Shown: positions 20,811 to 31,670, counted from the stretch's first letter. The stretch: 64,000 nt of DNA from Heterocephalus glaber (GCF_000247695.1 NW_004624849.1:2079772-2143771), one strand, 5' to 3'. The notes: a model not told the origin generated them from the letters alone. Translations and numbers: made by a program.

Positions 20811-21296
20811 CTTTCAATTGAATTTTATGTAAAGACCCTTATTACAGTATGTTATCTTTGATAATTTCATTCTCATTTCCAGCACCTCCACTTCAACTAC
20901 CATTTATAACTACTACTAATATCACTTAAGATACCTCCTTTCCATTGCTAGTTTTCATCATGACTAGGTGCTGAAATGTATCTATTAAGCATGTTAAGAT
21001 CTCTTGAGCTGGAGAACAATACCAGTAGCCTAATTATGAATCCTAGAAGAACCATGAAATAAAGTAAAACAAAAACTACACAGGGCTTATGCTTTCATTA
21101 CTAGAAAACTATAACTTCAAATTACCTATAAGTAGCAGAAAACATTTCCAGCAAGAATTCTACCATCAGGGGCCTGTGGGGGTGGAAGGTGAGGAATGAA
21201 GGTTGTAGCGCTCTGAGACAGGAGAATGGAGTAGAGAATTTAGAGGAAGTACAAACAAGATCTCCAGAAAGAAAAAGTGAAGCAACAAATGCAATA
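20811..21296. other. Spacer between the two L1-like copies
   Basis: AT-rich, no SINE recognised and no convincing coding frame. Confidence 0.4.
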
Positions 21297-21545
21297 TATT
21301 GAGTCATTACTTTTTTGTAAGCCAATCTTGTATTCAATTAGTAAACTTTCTTATTTGTAGATTTTCTGTTTAAGCCATTATGTTATCTGCAAATAATGTT
21401 AATTTCTTTTTCATTTGTGTATAAAATACTTCATTTTTATTAACTTTTTTGCTATGCCAGGAATCATCAGTATATTGAACTGTAGCAGCCATAATGACAA
21501 ACATTCATTGTCTTATTCCCAATCTTAAAGAAAATCCTTAATTTT
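21297..21545 (-). mobile_element. L1 ORF2-like fragment, copy 2 of a direct repeat
   Basis: Shares long exact words with 20573-20810, for example 'attttctgtttaagccatta' and 'tatgccaggaatcatca', with scattered substitutions. Confidence 0.6.
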
Positions 21546-21955
21546 CTCAATTTGGGATTTGGTAGATCTTAGCCTGAGCTCAAGGGAAAAAAGCTTGAAA
21601 ATATATGGGAACAGAAGTAGTGGACTTGGTTAGAAACAGTGTTTCTGGGAGAGAACCAGTTAGTTACAAGAAGTAACTAACTTTAAAAAAAAAAAAAAAA
21701 AGCACCTGTAAGACTCTAGAAGAAAAGAGAAGGTACATCAAACTTTCCCCACCAATAAAATCACTACCCTGTGTAGAGGGGGCAGAGCTGACATCAAATT
21801 AGCATTCTGCCGTGGAATGATTTGCACCAGAAGTCCCATCCATATGAAACTACTATAAAAAGTAAGAACATGAAGGTTTTCTGTTGGTGAAAATTCACCC
21901 CCCAAACCCCACAAACCTGAAGGAAAGAAATATCCTTTAAAAAGCATTTGAAAGG
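21546..21955. other. Unassigned sequence
   Basis: About 400 bases with an A-run at 21685-21701. I recognise no repeat family or gene. Confidence 0.4.
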
Positions 21956-22221
21956 CAGGCCATGGTGGCCCACCTTTAACAATCCCAGCTACTCAGAAGA
22001 CTGAGAAAGGAGGATCACAAGTTCAAGTCCTGTCTAGGCAACTTAGTGAGGTCCTGTCTCAAATAAATGAGACTGGCATGGTGGCACATGCCTGGGACCC
22101 CAGGCTGAGGCAGGGGGAGAGCAAGTTCAAGGCCAGCCTAGGAAACTTAGCAAGACTCTGTCTCAAAGTAAAAAGGCTTGGGGATGTAACTCAGACCTCC
22201 CTAGGTTAAATACCCAGTACT

Positions 22222-22284
<63 letters not shown>

Positions 22285-22372
22285 AAAAAATCCAACAGAA
22301 TATAGCTCAGTGACAGAGCACCTTATTAGCATGCTCTTGGCCCTGGATTCAATACCCAGAAACACACCTCCC
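21956..22372 (+). repeat. B1 pair, ID, (GAAA)n, ID
   Basis: Sense B1 copies 21956-22062 and 22070-22170, an old ID 22175-22222, a (GAAA)16 tract 22223-22286 and another ID 22296-22372. The GAAA tract has expanded in the A-tail of the ID. Confidence 0.82.
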
Positions 22373-22676
22373 CCAAAAGCCATAAAAAAATTAAAAACTA
22401 CACTGAGAAGCCTGGGATGAGTATGTGGCACAGCACAAAAGGTTCAATCCCCAGGATCACAAAAGAAAGAAACAGCAAGCAGGGAAACAATTTCTCAACA
22501 GATTGGCAAAAATTCAAAATATGATGATATAATATTCAGTTTGTGAAGCTGTGGGAGAAAGAGGCACTACAGTTTCCATGAAGAGATATTTGGCAGTATC
22601 TAGCAAAACTACATATGTATGTACTCTGGGAGTTTAACCTGAAAATAGTTCTTGGCAATACAAAAATATAAATATG

Positions 22677-22781
22677 GGGCTGGGGATTTAGCTCACTGAT
22701 GCCGCCGCCTGCCTCGCAAGCACAAGATCCTGAGTTTGATCCCCGGTACCAAAAACAACAACAACAACAAAAACAACTATG

Positions 22782-22821
<40 letters not shown>

Positions 22822-22826
22822 CGCAC
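22677..22826 (+). repeat. ID-type SINE and (GT)n
   Basis: Young ID 22677-22756 with 'gatccccggtacc' and a CAA tail, then a (GT)n/(GC)n microsatellite at 22779-22826. Confidence 0.9.
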
Positions 22827-22961
22827 ATATACATATACTTGCTTATTTGAAATTGCAAATATTGGGAACTACGCAAATGTCCAAGGTTAGGAGATAGATT
22901 GGGTAAATTGATATACATACAAAGGAGTTCTGTGCAGCTATAAAGGAAAAAAAAAAGTAAA

Positions 22962-23235
22962 GCACAGTGCCACATACCTGTAATCCCAGCACCTGGGAGG
23001 CTGAGGCAGGAGGATCACCATGAGTTCAAGGCCAGCTAAAAATGTTTTTAAAAAATAAAAACAAAAGGCCAGAGATATACCTCAGCAGTAGAGTGCCCCT
23101 GGATTCTACACACATACAGACACACACACACACACACACACACACACAAGAATGAAGATGGCAGGGATATGGCTCAGTGGTAGAGTGCTTGCCTAGCATG
23201 TGTGAGGTTTTGAGTTTGCTCCCTAGTGATGAAAA
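22962..23235 (+). repeat. B1, ID fragment, (CA)n, ID
   Basis: Sense B1 22962-23036, ID fragment 23065-23108, CA run 23118-23149 and classic ID 23162-23235 ('tggctcagtggtagagtgc'). Confidence 0.82.
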
Positions 23236-23319
23236 CAAAAAAAGAAGAAATGAAGATAACCTGAATGAACTACTATTGACTGATTTCCAAAAATTGTTAT
23301 AAGGTAAAAACCTAAAAAT

Positions 23320-23500
23320 TGGTTGTGTATGCCTGTAATCCCAGAACTCAGGAGGCTGAGGTGGGAAGATTATGAGTTCTGAAATACATAATGAGACCCT
23401 GTCACAAAAATGCACCCTTTTGGGCTGGGAATGTAGCTCAGAGGTACCACGCCTTCCTGGCAAGCACAAGGTCCTGAGTTCAACCCCCAGTACCAAAAAA
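23320..23500 (+). repeat. B1-type SINE and ID-type SINE
   Basis: Sense B1 23320-23408, then ID 23422-23500 of the 'gatgtagctcag'-like subtype ('aatgtagctcagaggtacc'). Flanks with 'acccttttggg' and 'aaccttttggg' suggest a short TSD for the ID. Confidence 0.85.
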
Positions 23501-23661
23501 AGAGTAACCTTTTGGGTAGGAAGAAAAAGGAAATAAGAATATACAAAATGTGTCTGCTTATCTTTACAAAAAAAAACACTGGAAGGATAAACCTGAAAAT
23601 AATAAAGTTGGTTATTTATTAGCATTTTCTCATTTTGTGTAGATGGAGAAAATGGTGACGC

Positions 23662-23806
23662 CATTCATGGTAGCACACACCTGAAATCCCAGCACTCAAG
23701 AGGCTGAGGCAGGAGGATGGCTGCGAGTTGGAGGCCAGCCTGGCTACAGAGTGAGTTCAAGCCCAGCCTGAACTACACAGTGAAACCCTGCCTCAAAAAA
23801 AAAAAC
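23662..23806 (+). repeat. B1-type SINE
   Basis: Sense, duplicated form, 'cattcatggtagcacacacc' to 'accctgcctcaaaa'. Confidence 0.87.
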
Positions 23807-24176
23807 CACAAAAGCTAAAGAAAGGAGGGTAGAATTCTCTCAGCTCCCCATTACTGCTCCCATACCTTCACTCCTGCACCCACATGCACAAGTTTCTTCC
23901 TTTTGAGGCTCATGACATCAGGCTGTGAGCCCCACCTCATCTCAACTCCAACCCCCACCAGCCTTCATCCATTCCTCCGTGGTAAGTGCGGACCTACATT
24001 TGTATCTACTTAACACCTGTGTCTCATCTCTCCTCAGCCTCTTCAGCTCTTCAGCTCCAATGACATTTCCATCAGTAGTTTTGTTTCCTTCCTCCGATTT
24101 CCTCAGTTCTTCCATCTTTTGTAGGCAAGATCTTATTTATCCACCTCTGTCTTCTCTCTCCCTCTCTCTCTCATTG
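23807..24176. other. C/T-rich unassigned sequence
   Basis: Pyrimidine-rich, including a CTCTCTCTC run near 24160. The open frames here are compositional and have no recognisable domain. Confidence 0.4.
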
Positions 24177-24480
24177 AACTGAGGGCCTCACACGTGCCAG
24201 GCAAGTGCTCTACCATTGAACTACAACCCCACACCAACCTGTTGTGATTTTCCTTCCTTCCTAACCAATTTTGGGTTCATGATCACTTAAATCAGGAGTC
24301 ACAAACTACAATACTTTTAAAGGACCAAATTGAATTGGGCATAGTGGTACACATCTGTAATCCCAACTATTTGGGAGCCTGAGGCAGGAGGATCTCAAAT
24401 TGGAACCCCGCCTGAGCATTTAGCAATTCCCTGTTACAACATAAAAAGGACTGGGTGTGTAGCTCACCATGTTCCAATGC
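24177..24480. repeat. Antisense ID, sense B1, ID remnant
   Basis: Reverse classic ID 24177-24240 ('caagtgctctaccattgaac'), sense B1 24333-24440, then a truncated ID start near 24450. Confidence 0.75.
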
Positions 24481-24517
24481 CCTGCATTGGGCTGAGGAGT
24501 CAAATAGATAACATGGT

Positions 24518-25055
24518 GCTCAGTGTCTTAATCTGCTCAGGTTGCCATAACATCATAACCTGGGTGGCTTAAATAATAGAAATGACTTTCTCACAGATCT
24601 GGAGGCAGGAACATCAGAGATCAAAGTTCCCAATAGGTTAAGTTTCTGGTCAGGGCTCTCTTCTGGTTTGCCTTCTCACTATTGTCCTCATAGTAGAGAG
24701 AACTAGAAAGCTCTCTGGTGTCTCTTCACTATTTCTTTTGGATCAGGTGCCTACCTGTATGATTTCATTTAATCTTAATTACATCCCTAAAGTTCTTACT
24801 TTTAAACAGTCAAATTAGCTGGGTGTGGTGGCACATGACTGTTATTCTAGCACTTGGGAGGCTGAGGCAGCAAGATCACTGTAAATTCAAGGCCAGTCTG
24901 GCCTACATAGTTAGTTCAAGGCCAGCCTTATCTACGTAGTGAGACCGTGCCTCAAAAAATCAAAAATAAAAAAATACAGTCAAATTGAGGACTGGGGTTG
25001 GGGACCCAATGGAGGTGGTACAACTCAATCCATAGCACTCAGGTATTGAGACATT
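24518..25055 (+). repeat. Ancient interspersed repeat split by a B1
   Basis: Pieces 24518-24818 and 24970-25055 follow the pattern 'gttgccataacatcataacc', 'ctcacagatctggaggcagg', 'catccctaaag'. This is a very old mammalian repeat whose family name I cannot fix. A sense B1 (24820-24958) splits it, with 'acagtcaaatt' on both sides as the TSD. Confidence 0.6.
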
Positions 25056-25059
25056 ACGG

Positions 25060-25802
25060 AAATATGACAAGCTAGAGAAGCACAAACGTGGTCTACAACT
25101 GCCCCTCAACTTCAAAAAACAAAAAGAAAAGAGAAAAACCCAGAGCTAACAGCATACTTAATGATGACAAACTAAAAAAATTTCTCCTAAAATCACAAAC
25201 AGAACAAGAATGTTTACTCTTGCCACTTCTATTCAACATTATACTAGAATTTCTAGCCAGTGCAATTAGCAAAAAGAAGAAATAAAAAGTATACAAATTG
25301 GAAAGGAAGAAATAAAACTACCTTTATTTGCAGATAGATGTTCTTATATGTACAAAATCCTAAGAAACCCACAAAATTGTTAGTACTAATAGTTCTTTGG
25401 TTTGTTTTTCTGTTCTTATTTGTTTGTTTGTTTGCTTGCTTGCTTGTTTCTTTTTGAGACAGTGTCTCACTATTTAGTGCAGGCTGGCCTCAAACTTGCA
25501 GCGATCCTCCTACATTAGCCTCCTGAGGGCTGAGATTACAGGCATGTACCACCATGCCTGGCTTGACTGTTGTTTTATTTTGTGATGTTGAGGATAAAAT
25601 CCAGGGCTTTGTGCATGCTAGGCAAGTGCTCTCTAGTATGAGCACTTGTCAGAATTAATAAATTCAGCAAAGTAGCAATATATACGATTGAAATGCAAAA
25701 ACTAATTGCATTTCTATCTACTAACAATGCAAAATCAAAAATAAAATTTGAAAATCCATTCTTTTTGCAATGCAGCAAATTTAGGAATAAATTTAATTGA
25801 AG
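25060..25802 (+). mobile_element. L1 ORF2 fragment (reverse transcriptase part), broken
   Basis: Sense L1 ORF2-like sequence in two pieces (25060-25380 and 25640-25802). Translated words such as LPLLFNIILEFLASAI fit the L1 RT region. An antisense B1 (25450-25565) and antisense ID (25578-25635) split it. Stops and frameshifts disable it. Confidence 0.75.
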
Positions 25803-25849
25803 TACAAGACATCTTTTCTTAATTTATTTTTGGTTTCTAAAAAATCCAC

Positions 25850-26075
25850 GCCAGGGAAGTGGGAGGGGTAGGGGAAAGGAAAGAAGGGAATGATATTAAT
25901 ATGAGAAAATAAAAAAATGGAAACAGTCTTTGTAAATAGGGAGGAATGGAGGGGTTGAAGGGAGGGTAGGGGAAGGGGGAAAAAATAAGAATCAAGAGAG
26001 TATGTAAAGGTGCATATCTCCAATGATGAATGTCATTACATTGTACACCTAAAATGTACCAATAAAAGGATATAC
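25850..26075 (+). repeat. LINE-tail family copy
   Basis: 'tatgagaaaataaaaaaatgg', 'tgaatgtcattacattgta' and 'gtaccaataaaagg': the same family as 7988-8185. Confidence 0.78.
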
Positions 26076-26116
26076 AAAAAAAATACATACCAAAACAAAA
26101 CAAGATGCAAAATCAA

Positions 26117-26240
26117 TATATAGCCCTGGCATGGTGGTGCACACCCATAATCCCAGCACTCTGGGAGGCTGAGACCGGAAGATCATATATTCAATCCCAG
26201 TCTGGGCAACTTAAAGACTTAGCAAGACCCTGTGTGAAAA
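26117..26240 (+). repeat. B1-type SINE
   Basis: Sense copy 'gccctggcatggtggtgcac' to 'gaccctgtgtgaaa'. Confidence 0.84.
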
Positions 26241-26242
26241 TA

Positions 26243-26930
26243 TATTTTTTATTTATTTTTATTGGTATATGTTTGTAGTACATAATCATTACATTCATTG
26301 AAGGACCCTAGTTAGCAAGACAGACTCCATATTGCTGCTTGACCCACCTGCCTGCCCTTTAGATGAACTCAGAAGGAGGAAGTTTAGAAACCTCCTCCCC
26401 TTAGAGTCTCTTAGAAACAACAATTAATCAACTATTGTTTTACAAATGTTCTAACAGCAGGACGTTCCGCTTCTGTACTTTTTTCTTGCTTTGCTAGTTC
26501 TATCCCATAGGGGGGCCTAGAAACTGTTGGCCTCAAAGGTGTATAAAACATGTTTGTCAACCCCCAGTCGGGGCTCGAGTCCGATGCTCGGCTCGGGTCC
26601 CAGCTGGTAATAAACTCCTGTGTGGATTTAATAACGGTCTCTGGTTGGTTCTCTCTCGCTGGGTCTAACATTCATCGTGGGGAGTTGGTACATGTACATG
26701 ACATTTCTTAATTCTTTTTTTAAACCCCTCCCCTCCCTCTCCCTCCCTGCATCTTTCGGAGATACATATATAATTTTTATACATGTTTGTAGTACATGGT
26801 GATCACAGTTTTTCTAGGAACTTGGTGCATATACATAGAGCTCATAATTCCCCTCCACATTTTTAATCTTATTTCCCTCGCCTCCCTCTCCCTTCCCTTC
26901 ATCTCTTGGTTCCCTTAAATTTAAAAACTA
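26243..26930 (-). repeat. LINE-tail family copy, antisense, split by an LTR
   Basis: 26243-26298 and 26676-26930 read as the reverse of the LINE-tail pattern ('gtttgtagtacataatcatt', 'acccctcccctccctctcc'). The solo LTR 26299-26670 interrupts it. Confidence 0.65.
26299..26670 (+). mobile_element. Solo LTR (class I-like), copy A, 5-bp TSD
   Basis: 372 bp from TGAAGGACCC to GGGTCTAACA, starting TG and ending CA. It contains a TATA-like 'gtataaaaca' and poly(A) signal AATAAA just before 'ctcctgtgtgg', then a U5-like end. The direct repeat TTCAT flanks it (26294-26298, 26671-26675). No internal viral sequence adjoins it, so it is a solo LTR left by LTR-LTR recombination. Copy B lies at 41206-41579. 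Confidence 0.9.
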
Positions 26931-26947
26931 ATAATTTGTTTTATAAA

Positions 26948-27065
26948 GGGCTGGAGATGTAGCTCAGTGCACAGGCACTGGAGTTCATTCCCCAGTAGTA
27001 CAAAGCAAAAACAAACAAAAAAAATTGTATATCTACCTACTAACAATGGACAATCCAAAAATGAA
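26948..27065 (+). repeat. ID remnant and L1 ORF2 fragment
   Basis: ID 26948-27000 ('ggagatgtagctcagtgc'), then an L1 piece 27015-27065 ('ctacctactaacaatgg'). Confidence 0.65.
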
Positions 27066-27078
27066 ATTAAGGAAATTC

Positions 27079-27480
27079 CAGCTGGGCATGGTGGTGCAAA
27101 CCTGAAATCCTAGCTACTCAAGAAGCTAATGCAGGGCTGGGAATTTAGCTCAGTGGTTTCGCTGCCTGCTGCGCAAGCGCAAGGACCCGAGTTCGATCCC
27201 CGGTACCAAAAAAAAAAAAAAAAAAGAAGAAGCTAATGCAGAGCCAGGGACGTAGCTCAGTGGTGCCATGCCTGCCTGGCAAGTGCAAGGTCCTGAGTTC
27301 GATCCCCAGTACCACCACCACAACCAGCAAAACAAACCACCAAGGGCCAGGGATTTAGCTCAGTGGTTCCACCACCTGCCTTGCAAGCGAAAGGTCCTGA
27401 GTCCAATCCCTGGTACCAAAAAACAAACAAACAAACAAACAAAAAACACCAAGAAGCTAAGGCAGAAGACTCTCAAATAT
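27079..27480 (+). repeat. B1-type SINE carrying three stacked ID insertions
   Basis: A sense B1 starts at 27079 and resumes after 27450. Three ID elements lie between its halves: 27136-27221, 27241-27335 and 27343-27445. The target words AAGAAGCTAATGCAG (27121-), AAGAAGCTAATGCAG (27226-) and AAGAAGCTAAGGCAG (27451-) recur between and around them. Confidence 0.9.
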
Positions 27481-27517
27481 CAGGTCAGCCTGAGCAATTT
27501 AATGAGACCTGTCAAAA

Positions 27518-27945
27518 TAAAATAAAATAAAATAAAATAGGGATGTAGCTCACTGGTAGAGTGGCTGCCTAGTATGACCAAGGTACTGGGTTCAATCCCT
27601 GGTACTGGGGGAAAAGTTTTATTTACAATAGCATCAAAAAGAACAAAATACTTAAAAATAAATTGAACCAAAGATGTGCAAGACTTACTCATCCAGTGAA
27701 AACTATAACATTGTTTAACAAATTTAAAGTCAACTTCAAAACAGGGAAAAGCATTCTGTGTTCATGAATTAGGAAGCTTACTGTTACTATAGTAATATTC
27801 CCCAAATTGATCTATAGAGTCAACACAGTCCCTGTCAAAATTCCAACTGCTTTTTTCACACAACTGGACATGCTGATTCTAAAATTCATGTGGGGTCTAG
27901 GGGTTTAGTTCAGTGATAGAACATTTGCCTAGTATGTACAAAGCC
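27518..27945 (+). mobile_element. (AAAAT)n, ID, L1 ORF2 fragment, ID remnant
   Basis: AAAAT run 27519-27540, ID 27539-27612, a sense L1 ORF2 fragment 27618-27893 ('gaattaggaagcttactg', 'agagtcaacacagtccctg') and a truncated ID start 27896-27945. No intact frame. Confidence 0.68.
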
Positions 27946-28048
27946 TCTTGTAAACTTCAGAGCTAAGCTAGGATTTAAGCCCAGATCCCCATAATTTTGC
28001 TGATCAAGCTATTGACCTCTGCCTAGTGGTTATTGGCCTCTCAGCCAA

Positions 28049-28518
28049 TAGCAGGAAAGAGGGATGCAAACTCAACAGCCCAAGCAGGTTTATTGCTAAA
28101 CCTGAGAGAGACCTCTCTGCCAGCAGAACAGAAGTCTCTTACAGGCTAAGAGGCCTTTTTTTTTTTGGTGCCAGGGATCAAACTCAGGACCTTGTGCTTT
28201 TGAGGCAGACGGCAGAACCCAAGAGGCTTTTTTTTTTTTTGGTACTGGGGATGGAACCTGGGTCCTTGCACTTGCGCAGCAGGCGGCACAAGAGGCTTTT
28301 TAAATAGCACTTCCTGTGGGCTTTTGAGGGGATGGGTCAGAGCAACAGTGGGCTGTGGCTTGCTGATGTATCCTCTGTAACCCGGAGACATATCCTTGGG
28401 GGACTGTTTGTGATCTGCTGATGTGTCCTCTGTGGCGTAAGAAAAATGAAATCTACATTTCTCTTAGATGATGGGTGGTCTCATCCAAACTGGCAGTGTC
28501 CCTTTCTGAGCTCTATCA
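28049..28518 (-). mobile_element. 3' LTR of class I endogenous retrovirus
   Basis: Aligns with the other LTR at 37401-37731: shared words include 'ctcaacag', 'gacctctctg', 'ctgctgatgtgtcctctgtg' and 'actggcagtgtccct'. Read on the - strand it keeps a poly(A) signal AATAAA (reverse complement at 28089-28094). About 140 bases of ID sequence at 28152-28298 lengthen it. The boundaries are estimates because the terminal TG/CA has decayed on the left side. Confidence 0.82.
28152..28298 (-). repeat. Two truncated antisense ID SINEs at one target
   Basis: Two ID copies (about 28158-28219 and 28228-28290), each missing its 5' end. The word 'aagaggc' of the LTR appears before, between and after them. 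Confidence 0.88.
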
Positions 28519-28594
28519 TTCCTGGTTGTAAAGGGGTGTAGGAAATGGGTCATCATTCTTTTCTTGGCTACTTCCTGGCTACAAAGTGGGTTTG

Positions 28595-28680
28595 TTTGGT
28601 TTTTTTGGTACTGGGGATCGAACTCGGGTCCTTGGACTTGCGCAGCAAGCGGCGAAACCACTGAGCTAAATCCCCAGCCT
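28595..28680 (-). repeat. ID-type SINE, antisense, within ERV
   Basis: Reverse young ID, 'ggtactggggatcgaactcg' to 'gagctaaatccccagc'. The word CTACAAAGTGGGTTT flanks it (about 28579 and 28679). Confidence 0.94.
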
Positions 28681-28689
28681 ACAAAGTGG

Positions 28690-30700
28690 GTTTTGATGTT
28701 TTGGAGACAGAAGGCCATGTGGAAGTGTTCTCAAGTAGTACCCCAGGAGATGGCTGCTCTTGGTTCCTGAAAAAAATCGTTGGAATAGATTAATTATACA
28801 GGAAAGGAAAAGAATAATTAGCATTAAGGGGGCCAGAAGGAGTAGGAGCAAATGAAGAGGAAGGGGAACAGATCATTGGAAGACCCTTCAAGGAGTTTGG
28901 AAGCCCATTCACAAAGGCGTTTTACCCAGTCTCTGACGAGACTGGATTTGTTGGTGTAAAAGGAACATTATTCTTGGAGTAGAGCACATACGCTGCCCTG
29001 TGAAGCTGTCTGGAAATCAAGGCCTCTGTAGTTTTGGAAGATGACTGAAACCAGGGAGTCTACTTGATCTTCCAAGTGTCCCATTTGGTCAGAGACATCT
29101 TTGAGTCCCTTGGTGAGTTCTTCTGATGACCTGGTGGTGAACTCTGAAACAGAGACTCCTAGAGCCTCATTCCCATTCCAGTTCCTGTCATTATTCCCAG
29201 GGTGGCCACTAAAGGGAACAGTTGTATGGCAAGTTGTGCCCTGACTTGGGTTATGGGGGAGATAGGGATGGGTAGATCGAGGGTTGCTAAGGAAAGGTGG
29301 GAGTAAGGAGACCTGATGTACAGGTTCTGGTCCAGTTGGTAGGTAAGCAAATGTATGCCTTGTCTCCACATATCCAGAAGATCCCCATCCCTAGGGAGAG
29401 GCATTCCATGAGATCAAATTGAGACAGGAGGAGGAGGTGTAGGGGTGGGTTAGGATGTAAATGTCAGACTGCTTCAAATTTGTGCAATATAAGGAAGGAG
29501 GAGCTAAAAGTTGCAGCTGTCAAAGGGGAAAGGGGTGAGGCTGATTGTAATACTTCAGGACCTTCTTGGCTAAGAGCATTGAATTTTTGGTTTAGGAAGA
29601 CTCTGTTATCAGGTGTATTGAGTTGTTTGCATTTTGGGGCACCTCTGTGAGCTAGGGCAGTGTCTTTCAGGGGGTCTTTCCCCAGTTTTGGCAACAGTTG
29701 GATGTGGTAGCATTTAAACTTCCCTGGAAGGAAGTATACCTAGGTACCCATAAAAGAGTTTGCAGATGGTTAAAGCTGTGTTGATCAGAAGGTTGGAGGA
29801 GATGGATAGTATCTTTGCAGAGGGAGGGATCTAAAGAGCTGACTGGGGTTGGTACCTTTAATGCACAGAGGAACAGGTTGGGTTAGATGGAGTCCATTTT
29901 GGGAGGGATCAGTTATGGCCTGCTGTGGCAGTTGCTGAGCCTTTAGGCCCTGTCTGATACCTGTCTTTAGGACCTGTCTGATACCCTGTAGTGTCCCTGG
30001 GCATCTGATGTCAGATCCTTCAGCTAAGGCTGTGCCCCGGGCTGGCAGTCTCAGTGAAGTGTAGCTCTGCAAAGTGTTTGTTTATCCATGTTCCAAGGAG
30101 AGTAGGGATTATTGAGTCTGCTGTCTGGGAAAGGTGGAGGCAGATCCAGCAGGGTGGCTGGATGGGTCCATTAAAGGTTTGGATAATTTTAGTCATGTGA
30201 GAGAGTATCTGATTGAGGTATCTAGGAAGGGTCTGTGTAGTGGTTTAGGGGTTAAGAGGATGAGTAATATTGAGAAAGAAAAGACTGGAGCAGGAGAACA
30301 CAGGAAGTAAAGGAGAACACAGGTGATTTGCTCTGGGGAGAAGTCTGAGAGGATTCCCTGTAGCCATAGGTCTTAGATTATAGTGTCTAGGGAGGAAGAG
30401 GGCAAATAATGGAGGAATTCTTCTATTAGGATGGTCAAGAAATCGGCAAAGTTATGAAGAGAGACTCATGGGGCTGTCTAGCTGTATCTTCGATCTCTTT
30501 TATTACAGAAGGCAGCTTGGTGATCTTCAGGGATATGGGTCCAGTTGGTGTGCACTGGAAAAGAGGACCTTTTTTAGAGAGGAGAAATGGACTCAGGAGG
30601 AATGACCTTTTAATTTTGCCACTGTTGGGGTTGTCAGGATTACTTGAAAGGGCCCCATACATTTTGGGTTTAATCCCTGAGAGGAGTTGTATATCCAGTA
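28690..30700 (-). pseudogene. ERV env remnant
   Basis: Broken envelope gene. On the - strand a surface-subunit-like piece lies near 30662-30435 and a transmembrane-subunit piece within 29369-28968. The latter ends in a coiled-coil-like stretch followed by QNYRGLD, the position of the conserved region of class I TM proteins. A hydrophobic membrane-span-like segment follows near 28851-28780 in another frame. Frames change and stops intervene several times, and an ID (28595-28680) lies just past the end. No functional envelope can be made from it. Confidence 0.75.
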
Positions 30701-30932
30701 TTCAGGTTGTAGGGATGAAGGAGTGAGGATATTTAGTCTGTTGGAAAGTTTTGGGAGAGTGGAGTCAGCATAGTTTCAAATGAGCTGCTTAAAAATGTTA
30801 AGTAAGGAATTTGAAAGAGGGGAGGGTAGGTTTGAATTGGAGGTAGGGAATGTGAAGTCAATAAGGGCCTTCCATATAGAATCTCAAAGGGGCTGAGTAT
30901 AAGAGGTTTGTGGGGAAGAGACCTGAGTTTGT

Positions 30933-31019
30933 TTTTGTTTTGTTTTTGGTACCGGGGATGAACTCCGGTCCTTGTGCTTGTGCTGCAGGCGGTGAAACCA
31001 CTGAGCTAAATCCCCGGCC
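30933..31019 (-). repeat. ID-type SINE, antisense, within ERV, 14-bp TSD
   Basis: Reverse young ID. GAGACCTGAGTTTG is repeated at about 30918-30932 and 31020-31034. Confidence 0.94.
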
Positions 31020-31079
31020 CGAGACCTGAGTTTGAAAAGGGCTAAAGGTTAGAGTGTAGCCCAGTCTAAGTGGACTTAG

Positions 31080-31670
31080 AGGGAAAAGTTGGTTAGGCTC
31101 TGTTTAAGAAGGTGGTTAGCCTTTTTGACCTTACCTGAGGATTGGGGTCAATATGAGATGTTAAACTTCCAGGTTATATTTAGGAATGAGGCTACCTGTT
31201 GAGTGATTTGTGAGGTAAATTCAGGTCCATTATCAGTTTGGATGGAGGTTGGAAGTCCAAAGCAGGGGATGATTTCAGTGAGAAGGATATGTGCTACTGT
31301 GGAGGATCTTTTGTTTGATGTAGGGAAGGGCCCTCTTAAGAAGGTGTCAATGAGGACAAGGAGGTATCTTTGTTTTTTTGTTTTTTGCTTTTTCACCAGT
31401 GGTATGTGAGTAAAGTCTATTTGCCAGCCAGTGCCTGCAAGGGATGCCTGAAATTGATGGGTGGGGAAGGGAGGAGGTCTGAGGTTGCACTGGGGGTTGG
31501 TGGTTTGGCAAATGGAGCATGGGGGGATAATCTTTTGCAGAAAGGTCCTAAAACTAGGGGTGAGATGTATGTGAGTCTGTAGGATTTGGAACAGAGGGAA
31601 TAATCCAGCATGGAACTGGTCATAGAAAGATGAAAAGAATTTGTTTTGTAAGCTTTCAAGAAGGACCAAT
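31080..31670 (-). pseudogene. ERV pol: integrase remnant
   Basis: On the - strand a 173-codon frame (31669-31148) holds the end of the zinc-binding region (CSICQ) and two catalytic-core aspartates in QIDFTH and QTDNGPEF. An in-frame TGA follows the core, and the next recognisable block has Gln where the third catalytic acidic residue (Glu) is expected (QSSGK). Both changes are inactivating. Viral integrases join retroviral DNA to host chromosomes; this one cannot. Confidence 0.88.

Larger units (their letters stand above)
22470..23665 (+). mobile_element. Old L1 3' UTR, interrupted by SINEs
   Basis: Collinear fragments carry the classic L1M wording 'ggcagtatctagcaaaacta', 'gggaactacgcaaatgtcc' and 'ctgtgcagctataaagga'. 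SINEs at 22677-22756, 22962-23065, 23162-23235, 23320-23408 and 23422-23500 interrupt them. No intact frame. Confidence 0.7.

Noticed and set aside
22223..22286. Possible CRISPR-like or satellite array
   Set aside because: Simple (GAAA)n microsatellite without spacers; the DNA is mammalian.
28146..28391. Many short frames translating to 'GSNSGP..' or 'PEFDPQYQK'-like peptides throughout the window
   Set aside because: These are translations of ID SINEs (either strand) and recur wherever an ID occurs; they are not genes.
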